This document shows, in pieces, positions 44,649 through 55,009 of a stretch of 64,000 nt of DNA (positions are counted from its first letter, which is position 1; every line of letters starts with the position of its first letter). The position numbers and the translations under genes were made by a program. This stretch comes from Buttiauxella gaviniae ATCC 51604 (GTDB lineage Bacteria; Pseudomonadota; Gammaproteobacteria; Enterobacterales; Enterobacteriaceae). The notes under the pieces were generated by a model, which was given only the letters and a program-made list of their open reading frames with translations, did not search any database and was not told the DNA's origin. The stretch spans positions 429,487 through 493,486 of the forward strand of contig NZ_LXEP01000031.1 of NCBI RefSeq assembly GCF_001654835.1, written 5' to 3'.

Positions 44649-46780
44649 TTGTGTTGTTGCGACACAAGTTGTTGAAGGCGCGATATTTCTGGTAATAGCG
44701 CAACCAGCAGACCAATCTGCTGAAGCACCAGTGGCTCTTTGGAGTCTGGTTGCGGTTCAAGTGTGGTTATACGTTCAGATAGTCCCTGAAGTGCTTTTTG
44801 TACTCGCTCTTCATCTGCTGGCAGGTGATGAAGTGCATCGTCGACGTAGCACACAGCATCATCAAGCAGTAGCAAAATATCCTCGTTGATCAGTTTTTCA
44901 CGATGTGCACCCAACGCTGAGATATAGCTGTTGAAGGTGTGATTCAGACACAATAGGCGAAATGCTGTTTCCCGCATCTCCGCTGAAACACGCGGTTCAG
45001 ACGACATATTCGACACAACTGAAGCCAGTTCAGCATCTTTATTATGTGCGTCCCGGCGTGCAATACGGTACTCAAGCCTATTGTCACGACCCTGGTGATA
45101 TTGCTCAAGAATCGCATCCAGATAACGGCAGTTAGCGTTAAATGCACGCTCCACCACTAATGGCAACCGGCGAAAACGCCAGTCAGGCCAAATGAAACTT
45201 ACGGCGGCCCAGGCGATGGCACATCCTAATAAGGTATCGAAGATACGTGGCATTGCGACTTCAAATCCTTCGCCCAACAGGTTGAAACAGAGCAACACCA
45301 GCAAGGTGATAAACATGGTGGCGTGCGCATATTGCACATTGCGAAAAGCAAAGAAGAGCACGCCAGTAATCACAATTAAAACAAGCTGTCCTTCAATTGA
45401 TGGCACAAAGAACAATACCGGAAGCCCGACGGCCACACCCACCAAAGTACCAATAATACGCAAAGCCAGGCGTCGGCGAGTGGCGCTGTAGTTAGGTTGG
45501 CAAACGAAGAGACTGGTCAAAAGTATCCAGTAGCCATGTTTTAACCCGGTGAATTGAATAAATGCATAGCCGACGCACAGTACAACGGACATGCGCACCG
45601 CATGGCGGAATAACGCTGATTCTGGTGTTAAATTGCGTTTTAATCGCTGCCAGATATCTCCAAAGCCAGTTAAGCGATCATCCAACAGGCGGTTTTCAAT
45701 ATCGCTGTGCGGAGCGGCGAGGGCTTGTTCAGATTCAATAGTGGCTAACTGAGCATCAATGGCGCGCAAATTACTCACCAGGAAGCCAAGTGCTTTTAAT
45801 TCACTCGCCAGATACTGATCCGTTTTTAATCTCTCAATGGCGGCGTCAAGATGGGTAAACGCGCGCTCGAACCGTGGGTCATGTTGATATTTCACGCGTA
45901 ATAAAACGGAGCGTGAAAGCTGCAAGCAGGCCTGAGATTGCATAGTTAACAGGCGTTGAAAGCGAAACATAATGTCGCTGTAGCGAAACTTATCGCGCAG
46001 TGCCTGGTACTGGATGTGGGAAGAGCTGGCGCGCTCGTGAATATCCTGAGCGACAAAATAGTAGTGCAGAGTCCGCCGAGTGCCTCTCTGTCCACGATCT
46101 CCGCGTAAGCGTGTCAGCAACGAACCTTTGGTTTGATTCAGCACTGTCACAAGCTGGCTATTTGCCATCGCGAGCTCAAGCATTGGTGCCTGGCTTTCTT
46201 CTTCGATATCCGGGTCAAATAGGGTTGCTTTGACTTCGAGATAATGCGCGAGGCTTTCATAACAGCGAGCCAGGTTATCCTGAAGCGGTCGAATTGGGAA
46301 TATAAGATGCCCGGCAAGCGTCAGTAAGTTGTACCAGATGGCACCTGCCAGCAGCAAAATGGGTTGTTGATACCAGTGATCGTACAAAGAAATGCCGAGC
46401 ATGGTATAGATGGCGATAAGCAACGCCCCAAATGCGATAGTGGCGTACCGCTGACCTAACCCACCCAGAAGAATGAACCCGCTGGTAGAAACCATTAGCC
46501 CAATACCAAACAGCACAGGCCATGGATATAACAACTCCACCGAAGCGGAAGCGATGAAGAAACTAACCAAAGTAATCAGAAGATTACGTAAACGGCCGGT
46601 GAGACGGTCATCTAAATCTGCAAGAGCTGCTGCAACAACGCCAAGCGTTAACGGAATAGTTAGCTTGACCTCGCCCAACCACCATGGGAACGCAGCAGTG
46701 CCTGTAAGCGCAATGAAAATACGTAAGTTATAGAGCCAGGTGCTGTTCCAGGTATAGCGGCGCAAAATTGGGCTAAGCAT
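44645..46780 (-). CDS. yccS: YccS, FUSC-family inner membrane protein
   Basis: A 711-residue protein (E. coli 717) with two sets of membrane segments (about 15-165 and 390-525) separated by soluble domains, the layout of the FUSC/YccS-YhfK family related to AaeB efflux proteins. The physiological substrate is unknown. It lies 24 bases after yccF on the minus strand, and the two are probably an operon. Confidence 0.92.
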   Translation of the reverse strand: MLSPILRRYTWNSTWLYNLRIFIALTGTAAFPWWLGEVKLTIPLTLGVVAAALADLDDRLTGRLRNLLITLVSFFIASASVELLYPWPVLFGIGLMVSTSGFILLGGLGQRYATIAFGALLIAIYTMLGISLYDHWYQQPILLLAGAIWYNLLTLAGHLIFPIRPLQDNLARCYESLAHYLEVKATLFDPDIEEESQAPMLELAMANSQLVTVLNQTKGSLLTRLRGDRGQRGTRRTLHYYFVAQDIHERASSSHIQYQALRDKFRYSDIMFRFQRLLTMQSQACLQLSRSVLLRVKYQHDPRFERAFTHLDAAIERLKTDQYLASELKALGFLVSNLRAIDAQLATIESEQALAAPHSDIENRLLDDRLTGFGDIWQRLKRNLTPESALFRHAVRMSVVLCVGYAFIQFTGLKHGYWILLTSLFVCQPNYSATRRRLALRIIGTLVGVAVGLPVLFFVPSIEGQLVLIVITGVLFFAFRNVQYAHATMFITLLVLLCFNLLGEGFEVAMPRIFDTLLGCAIAWAAVSFIWPDWRFRRLPLVVERAFNANCRYLDAILEQYHQGRDNRLEYRIARRDAHNKDAELASVVSNMSSEPRVSAEMRETAFRLLCLNHTFNSYISALGAHREKLINEDILLLLDDAVCYVDDALHHLPADEERVQKALQGLSERITTLEPQPDSKEPLVLQQIGLLVALLPEISRLQQLVSQQHN

Positions 46781-46804
46781 TAATACTCACTATTCTTGTC
46801 AAAT

Positions 46805-47251
46805 TTACTGGAAACGACGTCGTGCATTAGCTTCACGCGCAGCCTGTGCAGTTTCTACAGAAACGACACGGCGACCCACAGGCCAAAGTGCAATCGCTGC
46901 TATCTTGAAGTTAGCGATTCCTACAGGAATGCCGATAATAGTGATGCACTGTGCAATCCCGGTACAGATGTGCAGCACACAGAGCCACCAGCCGAAAAAC
47001 ACCAGCCAAAGAATGTTTAGCAGCGTACCGCCGGTGTTCAGGATGGCGCTTTTACCCTGCGGATTGAGATCATCAACATGGACAGCTTCGTTGCCGTACG
47101 GAACGAATGAGAGTTTAGTTATCTCCCAGCAGGAACGAGTCAGCGGGAGAGTGAAAATAAAAATGATACTGACGAGAGTGGCCAGCAACCAAGAGAGAGT
47201 GGTGAGAAAACCACCCAGTACAAAGTTCAATACATTAAGGACTGTACGCAT
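46805..47251 (-). CDS. yccF: YccF, DUF307 inner membrane protein
   Basis: A 148-residue membrane protein with four hydrophobic segments and two YccF (DUF307) repeats, ending ALWPVGRRVVSVETAQAARE. The ATG at 47251 gives exactly the E. coli length; the reading back to 47356 has no homologous extension. Function is unknown. It is divergent from helD. Confidence 0.93.
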   Translation of the reverse strand: MRTVLNVLNFVLGGFLTTLSWLLATLVSIIFIFTLPLTRSCWEITKLSFVPYGNEAVHVDDLNPQGKSAILNTGGTLLNILWLVFFGWWLCVLHICTGIAQCITIIGIPVGIANFKIAAIALWPVGRRVVSVETAQAAREANARRRFQ

Positions 47252-47382
47252 AATCACTCTTTGTTGGTATGAATGTTGATAAATGAATAACCACAGCAAT
47301 TGTAACGCGTTTTTACTCTGGAGCGTCATTCCTTCGGCGGGTAAACTTAACCACAACCATTTTTTGGATCAGGCAAAGCGTA

Positions 47383-49437
47383 ATGGAATTGAAAGCGACC
47401 TCACTTGGCAAACATTTAGCACAACATCCCTACAATCGGGTGAGATTACTGACTGCGGGTGTAGAGGTAAAGGGTGACCGTCATGAATACCTTATTCCAT
47501 TCAATCAGTTAATCGCAATTAATTGCAAGCGCGGTCTGGTTTGGGGCGAGCTGGAATTTGTCTTGCCCGATGATAAAGTCGTGCGTTTGCATGGTACGGA
47601 ATGGAGTGAAACGCAACACTTCTATCATCACCTGAACGAACAGTGGCAGAACTGGAGCACTGAAATGAGCGAAGTGGCAGCTCAGGTGCTACAACAGCAA
47701 TATGCCGAAATAACACGCAGGGTTCAGCAAGAGAAATGGTTTAAACGCAGTGATATGCAGGCGTTACAGCAAAATGTTCGCGCTGCGTTTTCAGCGCTAC
47801 CGCTGCCATTAGCACGGCTTGATGAATTCGAAAATTGCCGCGAACTTTGGTTTCATTGTAAAGCCTGGCTTGAACAAGGTGATACGCGCCGCCATCAACG
47901 CAATACCGCTTTTACCAATCACATGCTGGAAAAGTATGCTGATTTTTTCCAGCACATCGAAAGTTCTCCGCTGAATCCTTCTCAGGCTCGTGCTGTCGTC
48001 AATGGCGAAGATTCGCTATTAGTGGTCGCGGGGGCGGGGAGTGGCAAAACCTCCGTTCTTGTTGCACGTGCCGGTTGGCTATTACAACGCGGCGAAGCCA
48101 GTGAAGAGCAAATCCTGTTGCTGGCATTTGGGCGCAAAGCTGCGCAGGAGATGGATCAGCGAATTGCCGAACGCTTGAATACCGATGCTATCTCCGCTCG
48201 TACGTTTCATGCTCTTGCACTGCATATCATTCAGCAAGGTAGTAAAAAAGTACCGCGGGTTAGCGAACTGGAATCCGATACTTCGGCACGTCACAAATTG
48301 CTAATTGAAAGCTGGCAACAGCAGTGTCGTGAGAAAAAAGCGCAGGCAAAAGGCTGGCGTGAGTGGTTACGAGACGAGCTGCAATGGGACGTGCCGGAAG
48401 GGGAATACTGGAAAGATGAACGATTGGCAAAGCGTCTGGCAAGCCGGTTAGATCGCTGGTTGGGATTAATGCGTATGCATGGTGGTTCGCAGGCAGAAAT
48501 GATTGCCGAGGCGCCTGAAGAGATCGGCGATCTCTTTGCCAAACGCGTCAAGCTGATGGCCCCTTTACTGAAAAGTTGGAAAACTGCGCTGAAAGCTGAA
48601 GAAGCAGTCGATTTTTCAGGCTTGATACATCAGGCTATTAATGTGCTGGAAAAGGGGCGGTTTATTAGCCCGTGGAAGCATATTTTAGTGGATGAATTTC
48701 AGGATATCTCGCCGCAGCGTGCAGCACTGCTGGCGGCACTCAGAAAACAAAACTCGCATACTTCTCTATATGCGGTGGGTGATGACTGGCAGGCAATTTA
48801 TCGATTCAGTGGTGCAGAAATGTCGCTGACCACCGCTTTTGCTCACCATTTTGGCGATGCAGACCAGTGTGCGTTAGATACCACTTATCGCTTCAACGAT
48901 CGTATAGGTGAAATAGCGAATCTGTTCGTACAGCAAAATCCGCATCAGTTGGCTAAGCCATTAAATAGTCTATCTAAAGGCGATAAAAAATCCGTCACAT
49001 TATTGGCTGATGACCAGCTCGAAGCGCTGCTGGATAAGATGAGCGGGTATGTGAATCCGCAGCAGCGCATTCTCGTTCTGGCCCGTTACCATCATTTACG
49101 CCCGGCGATTCTGGAAAAGGCAGCAACACGCTGGCCAAAACTCGCCATTGATTTTATGACTGTTCATGCCAGTAAAGGGCAGCAGGCTGACTACGTTGTG
49201 GTGTTAGGCTTACAGCAGGGTAAAGATGGTTTCCCGGCTTTGGCTCGAGAATCGGTAATGGAAAAAGCATTATTGCCGCAGCCGGAAGATTATCCAGATG
49301 CTGAAGAAAGGCGATTATTGTATGTGGCGATGACGCGGGCCCGTCATCGAGTCTGGCTTTTATTCAACAAACAGGAGCCGTCCAGTTTTGTCGATATCCT
49401 GAAACATCTTGGCGTGCCCGCAGCAAACCGACCGTAA
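47383..49437 (+). CDS. helD: DNA helicase IV
   Basis: HelD is a superfamily 1A 3'-5' helicase of the UvrD/Rep type. The 684 residues (E. coli 684) have an N-terminal extra domain, Walker A AGAGSGKTSVL (about 212), ARTFHALAL, Walker B VDEFQDIS (about 435), motif III GDDWQAIYRFSGAE, and motif VI LYVAMTRARHRVWL near the end. It abuts convergent mgsA by a single base. Confidence 0.97.
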   Translation: MELKATSLGKHLAQHPYNRVRLLTAGVEVKGDRHEYLIPFNQLIAINCKRGLVWGELEFVLPDDKVVRLHGTEWSETQHFYHHLNEQWQNWSTEMSEVAAQVLQQQYAEITRRVQQEKWFKRSDMQALQQNVRAAFSALPLPLARLDEFENCRELWFHCKAWLEQGDTRRHQRNTAFTNHMLEKYADFFQHIESSPLNPSQARAVVNGEDSLLVVAGAGSGKTSVLVARAGWLLQRGEASEEQILLLAFGRKAAQEMDQRIAERLNTDAISARTFHALALHIIQQGSKKVPRVSELESDTSARHKLLIESWQQQCREKKAQAKGWREWLRDELQWDVPEGEYWKDERLAKRLASRLDRWLGLMRMHGGSQAEMIAEAPEEIGDLFAKRVKLMAPLLKSWKTALKAEEAVDFSGLIHQAINVLEKGRFISPWKHILVDEFQDISPQRAALLAALRKQNSHTSLYAVGDDWQAIYRFSGAEMSLTTAFAHHFGDADQCALDTTYRFNDRIGEIANLFVQQNPHQLAKPLNSLSKGDKKSVTLLADDQLEALLDKMSGYVNPQQRILVLARYHHLRPAILEKAATRWPKLAIDFMTVHASKGQQADYVVVLGLQQGKDGFPALARESVMEKALLPQPEDYPDAEERRLLYVAMTRARHRVWLLFNKQEPSSFVDILKHLGVPAANRP

Positions 49438-49896
49438 TTACTTCAGTCGTTCTGCCAGATAACGTGCGTAATCGGGGATTAAAATTTCAACTGCCTGATT
49501 AAAGCCCGGCGACTGAATAATAAAATCGGCGGTTGATAAGTTAGTTGCAACAGGTATGTTCCACACAGTTGCCAGACGTAGTAATGCTTTAACGTCAGGA
49601 TCGTGTGGAACTGCATTAAGCGGGTCCCAGAAGAAAATCAGCACATCAATTTTCCCTTCGGAAATCAACGCACCGACTTGCTGATCGCCGCCCATCGGGC
49701 CACTAAGCATAGCGTTGACATCAAGACCGCTGCCACGCTGGATGAGATTTCCGGTGGTGCCGGTCGCGTACAACACGTGATGTGAAAGATTAACTTTATG
49801 GCGCTCCACCCATTTCAATAAGGCGTCTTTACAGTGGTCATGTGCAACCAGCGCAATATGTTTTTTTTCCCCCAGGGTGCGGGTCGTTAATTCCAT
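49438..49896 (-). CDS. mgsA: Methylglyoxal synthase
   Basis: MgsA turns dihydroxyacetone phosphate into methylglyoxal and phosphate; detoxification enzyme gloC is in the same window. The 152 residues contain [23 protein letters not shown] for phosphate binding and [14 protein letters not shown] with the catalytic Asp (about 71). Confidence 0.97.
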   Translation of the reverse strand: MELTTRTLGEKKHIALVAHDHCKDALLKWVERHKVNLSHHVLYATGTTGNLIQRGSGLDVNAMLSGPMGGDQQVGALISEGKIDVLIFFWDPLNAVPHDPDVKALLRLATVWNIPVATNLSTADFIIQSPGFNQAVEILIPDYARYLAERLK

Positions 49897-49991
49897 TGGT
49901 TAATCCTGATTGATTTATATTGGCTACAGCTTACTGGAAGCCACTGATGCTGCAAGAGAAGGGTGTCAAAAATGCGGGGTTTGGAAGCCAA

Positions 49992-50657
49992 TTATTGCGT
50001 TGGATTATCTTTTGCCCATTGCAAGAAACGGTCGCGGGTAGGTTTATCTGCTTGTAGAAACCAATATCTGAGGCGCTGCTCGATTAACGTATCGGATTGA
50101 CGAGGCGGAGCGTCGAGTTCAGATGTTTTCGAGAGTAGTTCGCTGTCGTCTGCCATCATCGTGGCGAATCCTTTTACCGCCGCCGTTTTCCCCGATTTGT
50201 TGTAAACCTGAGTATCCCGCTCGTAGTCGATTCCCTGTGATGCGTTTTTAACCGGCAAAATATCCACTTTCGATGGGATGACTCCAGCATCACCATCGAG
50301 CAGCTGAAGATGAGGTGCCAGGTCAAATTCATCGCTGTCTTTATCATTTTCAATACGTGGAATATTGAAATTTACCTGGCTGACTTCTTTGGTATCGAAA
50401 CTCACCACTAAAGGTGGGGAAATATAAAGGCGCTGTTCTCGCGTATTAGTTCTGATATTTTTTTCTACACGAAATACTAACTGATGCGGACCATTGTCCA
50501 ACTCAATGCTATCAGCACCTCTTAGCAAAGAACTGGAAACTTTTTTCCCATCCAGTACCAGCAAGTCGATCTCTGTTGATAGGCGCAGAGTTGTCGCCCT
50601 CGATTCACAAGGCAAAAGAAGGACCCAACATAGTGCGATTAAGAACACGGTTCTCAT
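49992..50657 (-). CDS. csgI: CsgI (YccT), DUF2057 periplasmic protein
   Basis: A 221-residue exported protein with a signal peptide ([21 protein letters not shown]) and the DUF2057 core [19 protein letters not shown] and [21 protein letters not shown] (in part). In E. coli YccT inhibits curli assembly and was named CsgI. The ATG at 50657 fits the signal peptide better than the in-frame start at 50690. Confidence 0.9.
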   Translation of the reverse strand: MRTVFLIALCWVLLLPCESRATTLRLSTEIDLLVLDGKKVSSSLLRGADSIELDNGPHQLVFRVEKNIRTNTREQRLYISPPLVVSFDTKEVSQVNFNIPRIENDKDSDEFDLAPHLQLLDGDAGVIPSKVDILPVKNASQGIDYERDTQVYNKSGKTAAVKGFATMMADDSELLSKTSELDAPPRQSDTLIEQRLRYWFLQADKPTRDRFLQWAKDNPTQ

Positions 50658-50844
50658 CAATTTCTCCTGCCTGAGGGTAAATAGGACCATCCCTTACTGA
50701 ATGTTTCAAAATTTTTCATACGGGCGCCTCATTAACATATAGACATATTCCCAATAATTGCTCTACTACCTGCGTATGGGAAAGATGGTGAGACAGTAAC
50801 GGATGGCATACACTTTTGATTACTGAGTCCCAGCGGAGAGAGTG

Positions 50845-51258
50845 ATGAAACAGGCTGATATCGAAACTATTCTAAAAGATACCCGAACAATTGCGCTGGT
50901 CGGTGCCAGTGATAAGCCAGATCGCCCAAGCTATCGGGTGATGGCGTATTTGCTCGATCAAGGATATGAAGTGATCCCGGTGTCCCCAAAAGTGGCGGGT
51001 AAAACCCTGCTAGGGCAGCAAGGTTATGGCTCACTTGCGGAAATCCCTAAGAAAGTTGATATGGTCGACGTGTTCAGAAATTCGGAAGCAGCATGGGAAG
51101 TAGCACGCGAAGCGATAGCCATTGGCGCCAAAACGTTATGGATGCAGTTAGGCGTGATTAATGAGCAAGCTGCTGTCCTTGCACAAGATGCCGGTTTAAA
51201 CGTGGTGATGGATAAATGCCCGGCGATTGAAATCCCGAGACTAGGTCTGGCTAAATAA
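50845..51258 (+). CDS. yccU: YccU, CoA-binding-domain protein
   Basis: A 137-residue Rossmann protein with a CoA-binding fold: [18 protein letters not shown] (about 16-33) and the C-terminal [16 protein letters not shown]. coli YccU has the same length; its substrate is not known. A GTG three bases earlier is an alternative start. A strong bidirectional terminator separates it from hspQ. Confidence 0.94.
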   Translation: MKQADIETILKDTRTIALVGASDKPDRPSYRVMAYLLDQGYEVIPVSPKVAGKTLLGQQGYGSLAEIPKKVDMVDVFRNSEAAWEVAREAIAIGAKTLWMQLGVINEQAAVLAQDAGLNVVMDKCPAIEIPRLGLAK

Positions 51259-51259
51259 T

Positions 51260-51286
51260 AAAAACCCCGCGATTGCGGGGTTTTTG
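51260..51286. terminator. Bidirectional terminator between yccU and hspQ
   Basis: Stem AAAAACCCCGC / GCGGGGTTTTT with GATT loop, ending one base from the hspQ stop. Confidence 0.92.
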
Positions 51287-51604
51287 CTAATTACGCAGGC
51301 GAGGTGCCTGAAGCTGTTGCCGTATCGAAGCCGCCAATTCATCCATCGACGGTTGTTCGGGATGCTCGTCTTGTGACTCCCCACTTAACTGGGCTTCAGC
51401 AAGATAGGTGTGCACGGCCTGGCCATCATCATCTTCCATCACTACATGATACCAGGGGGCACTACGGAGGACATCATTGTCGGCCAGTTCATCTTCTGCC
51501 GGTTCATCCAGAGAATATTCCGGGTCGATATCGACCACTACCCCAAGATAACCCAATAAAGAGTGTCGTACTTGCTGGCCTATGCCGAATTTGCTGGCAA
51601 TCAT
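51287..51604 (-). CDS. hspQ: Heat shock protein HspQ
   Basis: HspQ is a small hemimethylated-DNA-binding-like (YccV) protein that modulates Lon activity and DnaA stability. The ATG at 51604, behind CAGGAGGTGACT, gives 105 residues beginning [21 protein letters not shown], as in E. coli. An in-frame upstream extension to 51634 is not supported. Confidence 0.95.
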   Translation of the reverse strand: MIASKFGIGQQVRHSLLGYLGVVVDIDPEYSLDEPAEDELADNDVLRSAPWYHVVMEDDDGQAVHTYLAEAQLSGESQDEHPEQPSMDELAASIRQQLQAPRLRN

Positions 51605-51664
51605 AGTCACCTCCTGAGAAACATTACCTGCCATTAATGTGCGGGCAAGTTTTTGTAATTCAAG

Positions 51665-52894
51665 TTACATGATGCGACAGGCAAACCCTTTCAGATACAG
51701 CCCTTCCGGGTAGGTGGCGATCACTGGGTGATCGGCGGCCTGACGGAACTGCTCTATAAATTGTACATCACGCCCGGCATCTACGGCGGCATCAGCGATG
51801 ATTTTCTGGAATAAATCTGTCGTCATTAAACCAGAACATGAGAACGTCATCAGAATGCCACCCGGATTCAACAGCTGAATTGCCAGCATATTGATATCTT
51901 TGTAGCCACGGCAGGCACCCATCAGCTGGTTCTTATTCTCGACGAATTTTGGTGGATCCATAATGATAACGTCGAACTTCTCACCCTGATCGCGGTATTT
52001 GCGCAGCAGTTTGAATACATCATCACGCACGAATTCAGCTTTGCTCAGGTCGAGTTTGTTCAGCTCAACGTTTTGCTTCGCAACATCTAATGCATCCTGA
52101 GATGTATCAACACTGACAACCTGGCTGCAGCCACCCATTAATGCGGAAACTGCAAAACCGCCGGTGTAAGAGAAGCAGTTCAGCACGCGCTTATCTTTCA
52201 CGTACTGGCGAGTTGCAAAGCGGCTATCGCGCTGGTCAAGGTAGTAACCCGTTTTATGGCCGCCTTTAATATCGACCAGCAACTTCATGCCGTGCTCTTC
52301 GATTGGCAACAAATCAGGTGGGAGTTCACCGCTTACTGGACCTTGCGTCAGTTCCATTCCTTCTTTCTTACGCACCGCAACATCGGAACGGTCGTAAATA
52401 GCGCATTCTGGATAGAGATTTTGCAAAGCAGCAATCAGCGCAGGGCGTTGATATTCCGCGCCAGCGGAAAGTAATTGCAGCACAAGGAAGTTGCCGAAGC
52501 GGTCAATCGTCACACCTGGCAAACCATCAGATTCGCCAGCAATCAGACGATAACTATCCAGTCCGTCACGAGCCGCGAGCCATTCACGCCAGAACTGTGC
52601 CTGCTGCAAACGACGAGTGAAGAAATCAATGTCGATGCTTTCATTAGCATCGAAAGTCCAGACGCGTGCACGAATTTGCGAAGATGGTGAATAAGCGGCG
52701 CGTGCCAGCCATTTGCCATTGCTGTCGACAACATCAATTGTTTCACCGAGATTGGCTTTGCCTTCCATGCGTGCAACAGCACCAGAAAACACCCACGGAT
52801 GACGGCGCAATAACGATTTTTCGCGCCCTTTGGTTAACACTAAACGGGGAAACCTTGTAAAATCTGATTTTTGGCTTTGTTCTGAACTACTCAT
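51665..52894 (-). CDS. rlmI: 23S rRNA m5C1962 methyltransferase RlmI with element-supplied N-terminus
   Basis: RlmI methylates C1962 of 23S rRNA. It has an N-terminal PUA domain ([20 protein letters not shown] in part), an EEHEE linker and a C-terminal Rossmann MTase with [17 protein letters not shown] and DPPKFVENK; near the C-terminus FSCSGLM holds the catalytic Cys. From RLVL onwards the protein matches E. coli RlmI, which starts [10 protein letters not shown]. Here it starts [27 protein letters not shown]: the first 16 codons come from the integrated element next to it. The new ATG has GGGAG six bases upstream. The native promoter has been left at the far end of the element, so expression must come from element sequence. 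Confidence 0.94.
   Translation of the reverse strand: MSSSEQSQKSDFTRFPRLVLTKGREKSLLRRHPWVFSGAVARMEGKANLGETIDVVDSNGKWLARAAYSPSSQIRARVWTFDANESIDIDFFTRRLQQAQFWREWLAARDGLDSYRLIAGESDGLPGVTIDRFGNFLVLQLLSAGAEYQRPALIAALQNLYPECAIYDRSDVAVRKKEGMELTQGPVSGELPPDLLPIEEHGMKLLVDIKGGHKTGYYLDQRDSRFATRQYVKDKRVLNCFSYTGGFAVSALMGGCSQVVSVDTSQDALDVAKQNVELNKLDLSKAEFVRDDVFKLLRKYRDQGEKFDVIIMDPPKFVENKNQLMGACRGYKDINMLAIQLLNPGGILMTFSCSGLMTTDLFQKIIADAAVDAGRDVQFIEQFRQAADHPVIATYPEGLYLKGFACRIM
52835..52846. other. attL core in codons of rlmI
   Basis: TAACACTAAACG; read on the minus strand it codes R-L-V-L of RlmI in frame. With the preceding bases (TTTGGT here, TTTCGC at the other end) the two ends agree at 16 of 18 positions. 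Confidence 0.9.
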
Positions 52895-52905
52895 TAGGCG
52901 CTCCC

Positions 52906-54594
52906 ATGGAAAAACGCAAACTATACAGTTATATACGCTGGTCGAGTGATAAACAGGCTAAAGGCTCATCACTTCAACGCCAGCTTGAAACGGCGCGTAG
53001 AGTAGCACATGAGAATGATCTTGAGCTTGTTGAAATCATCGATGCAGGTCTATCAGCGTTCAAATCAAAGCATCTTGAGCATGGTAATTTGGGCGCATTT
53101 ATCGAAGCTGTTAAAGCTGGAGAGATTGCCAACGATTCGTGGCTTACCGTTGAAAGCTTAGACCGTATAAGTCGTGATGAAATTCTAAAGGCCCAAAGGC
53201 TTTTCATGGAATTGCTCGAATTAGGTATCACCATCTATACGGGTATGGATAACCGAATCTACACCAAGGCAAGTGTTACGGATAACCCGATGGAATTGAT
53301 GCTTTCTATCATGACCTTTTCGAGGGCAAACCAAGAAAGCATGGTCAAGTCTAAACGCCAGAAGTCAGCAGCACAATTAAAAGTCGATAAATTCAAAGCA
53401 GGTGAACGGGATGCAAGCGGGTATCCATTCGCGATTCGTAGTTCTGGCGCGAATGTGTTTTGGTCTGACGTTTCTGATGGAACTGTGAAGCCGCATGAAT
53501 ATTATTTCCCAATAGCGAAAGTGATAGTTTCGATGCGTTTGAAGGGGTGGGGATACATGCGAATAGCGAAGTACCTCAATGAAAATTACACTCCACCGAA
53601 AGGAACGGCAAAGAGAAAGCATTTCAAGGATATGTGGTCGCCCAAGCTTGTATGCAATTTCCTTCAGTCCAGAACCCTCATGGGGGAAAAATCAATTCGT
53701 GTAGATGGTGTTGAGCATATTCTCAAAGATTACTACCCGCAGGTAATGACCGAATCGGAATACTATGGTTTGCAAAGCATAATCAATAGAAAGCTGGCAA
53801 ACGAACCAAGAGACTACATACCGTTGCTTACAGGTATAAGGCGGTTTAAATGCGAATGTGGTGCTTCTATGGTTGCCTTCTATCAGTACGATAAAATTCG
53901 TTACCGATGCGATGGTATGAAGTCTTTGGATAAGCGTATGCATTGTGGAGCCAAGTCCTTTAATGGCGCAGCGATCGAAAATGCGATTGTTCAGATATGT
54001 GCCGATAAAATCTTTAAAGATGTGAAGCAACACACCTCAAATATAAGCGCCATACAAGCAATGCTTAACGATGCGCAGAAGAAGCACAAACGTGGTATGG
54101 ATATGCTGCTTGAGGATAATGCCCCGAACGGTTTGAACGTAATGCTTGTTGAAATCGAAAAGAAAATCGAAGAACTTCAACGTCAGTTGAACGTTGAACT
54201 AATCAAAAATGCTGAGGTTGACACTTCCGTAAGCTGGGATGCGGTACCAGAAAATTATAAAGATGTTAGCAATCTTGAGCGGTTGGAAATCAAACAAAAA
54301 ATTCAGGCTAGTACCCTATCTATCATTTGCACGACCACCAAAGCGAAAGGGCAGCTTTTTGATGTCACGTTCAAAGACGGGGATCTAATTCGCTTTTACT
54401 GTGACAAGAAATTCGTCTATGTGGACTACCACACCATAAACAACGCCGCTAGGCTTAGGGCAGAGGGTATAGTTCTTCATGATCATATCGATATTTTAAT
54501 CGATAAAGAGGCATTTAATGCACGTATTCAAGCGGAATATAAGATAGCTGGGTTTTTGCAAGAACGAACGCTAGTAGATTTGTTTGATATATAG
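52906..54594 (+). CDS. Large serine recombinase (element integrase)
   Basis: A 562-residue serine integrase. The N-terminal resolvase domain shows YIRWSSDKQ with the catalytic Ser 13 and SLQRQ (about 22-26), then [15 protein letters not shown] bases for the active-site Arg; a PF07508-type recombinase domain with [10 protein letters not shown] follows; a zinc ribbon has Cys at about 316, 318, 335 and 347; a coiled coil lies at about 375-430. The start is 11 bases from the divergent rlmI ATG, so its promoter in the integrated state must lie in rlmI. In the excised circle it would lie about 116 bases downstream of the repressor gene stop, on the same strand. Confidence 0.95.
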   Translation: MEKRKLYSYIRWSSDKQAKGSSLQRQLETARRVAHENDLELVEIIDAGLSAFKSKHLEHGNLGAFIEAVKAGEIANDSWLTVESLDRISRDEILKAQRLFMELLELGITIYTGMDNRIYTKASVTDNPMELMLSIMTFSRANQESMVKSKRQKSAAQLKVDKFKAGERDASGYPFAIRSSGANVFWSDVSDGTVKPHEYYFPIAKVIVSMRLKGWGYMRIAKYLNENYTPPKGTAKRKHFKDMWSPKLVCNFLQSRTLMGEKSIRVDGVEHILKDYYPQVMTESEYYGLQSIINRKLANEPRDYIPLLTGIRRFKCECGASMVAFYQYDKIRYRCDGMKSLDKRMHCGAKSFNGAAIENAIVQICADKIFKDVKQHTSNISAIQAMLNDAQKKHKRGMDMLLEDNAPNGLNVMLVEIEKKIEELQRQLNVELIKNAEVDTSVSWDAVPENYKDVSNLERLEIKQKIQASTLSIICTTTKAKGQLFDVTFKDGDLIRFYCDKKFVYVDYHTINNAARLRAEGIVLHDHIDILIDKEAFNARIQAEYKIAGFLQERTLVDLFDI

Positions 54595-54886
54595 GGTGCG
54601 ACGTATTTGAACATAGGACTGGCAGCAATGCCCGTCCACAAAGACGAAGCAGAACGTGCACAAGGTAACATTGCAAAACTCATTGTGTTTTGATATGATA
54701 AATATTGTTGCTTTTCATTGCAACATTTCATGATTGATGATTTTGGTTTTCTTAACCCTTCGCTTTACTTAAAACCCTTATGCTTTCTGGCAGTGTGCTG
54801 TTCCATCCAGCGTCTTTTGTCACCTCCGTGTTACGGGTTTTAAATATTATCTTGTCTACACATTATCAGTTGGGTCTTTAGCTAGC

Positions 54887-54931
54887 CGTCTTTTCATTGT
54901 GCGTCTTTTCATTGTGCGTCTTTTCATTGTG
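54887..54931 (+). repeat. Three perfect 15-bp tandem repeats (iteron-like)
   Basis: CGTCTTTTCATTGTG occurs three times in direct tandem, with a decayed fourth copy after it, 79 bases upstream of the Gp2-like gene. Iterons next to a rep gene often mark a replication origin or Rep autoregulation. The rest of the 54595-55009 gap holds an AT-rich hairpin TGTTGC/GCAACA near 54710 and no convincing gene. Confidence 0.7.
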
Positions 54932-55009
54932 CGTTTTTTAATCATTGCATTATGCCGAATTCATTTGGCGTGGTGCGCTATTGTCTGTTGCCTTGGGGGT
55001 AACGTTATT

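Noticed and set aside
54899..55009. N-terminal extension of the Gp2-like protein from a GTG, reading MRLFIVRLFIVRF...
   Set aside because: It is the translation of the 15-bp tandem repeats (a multiple of three, so the frame stays open); the ATG at 55010 has a proper GGGGGT site.
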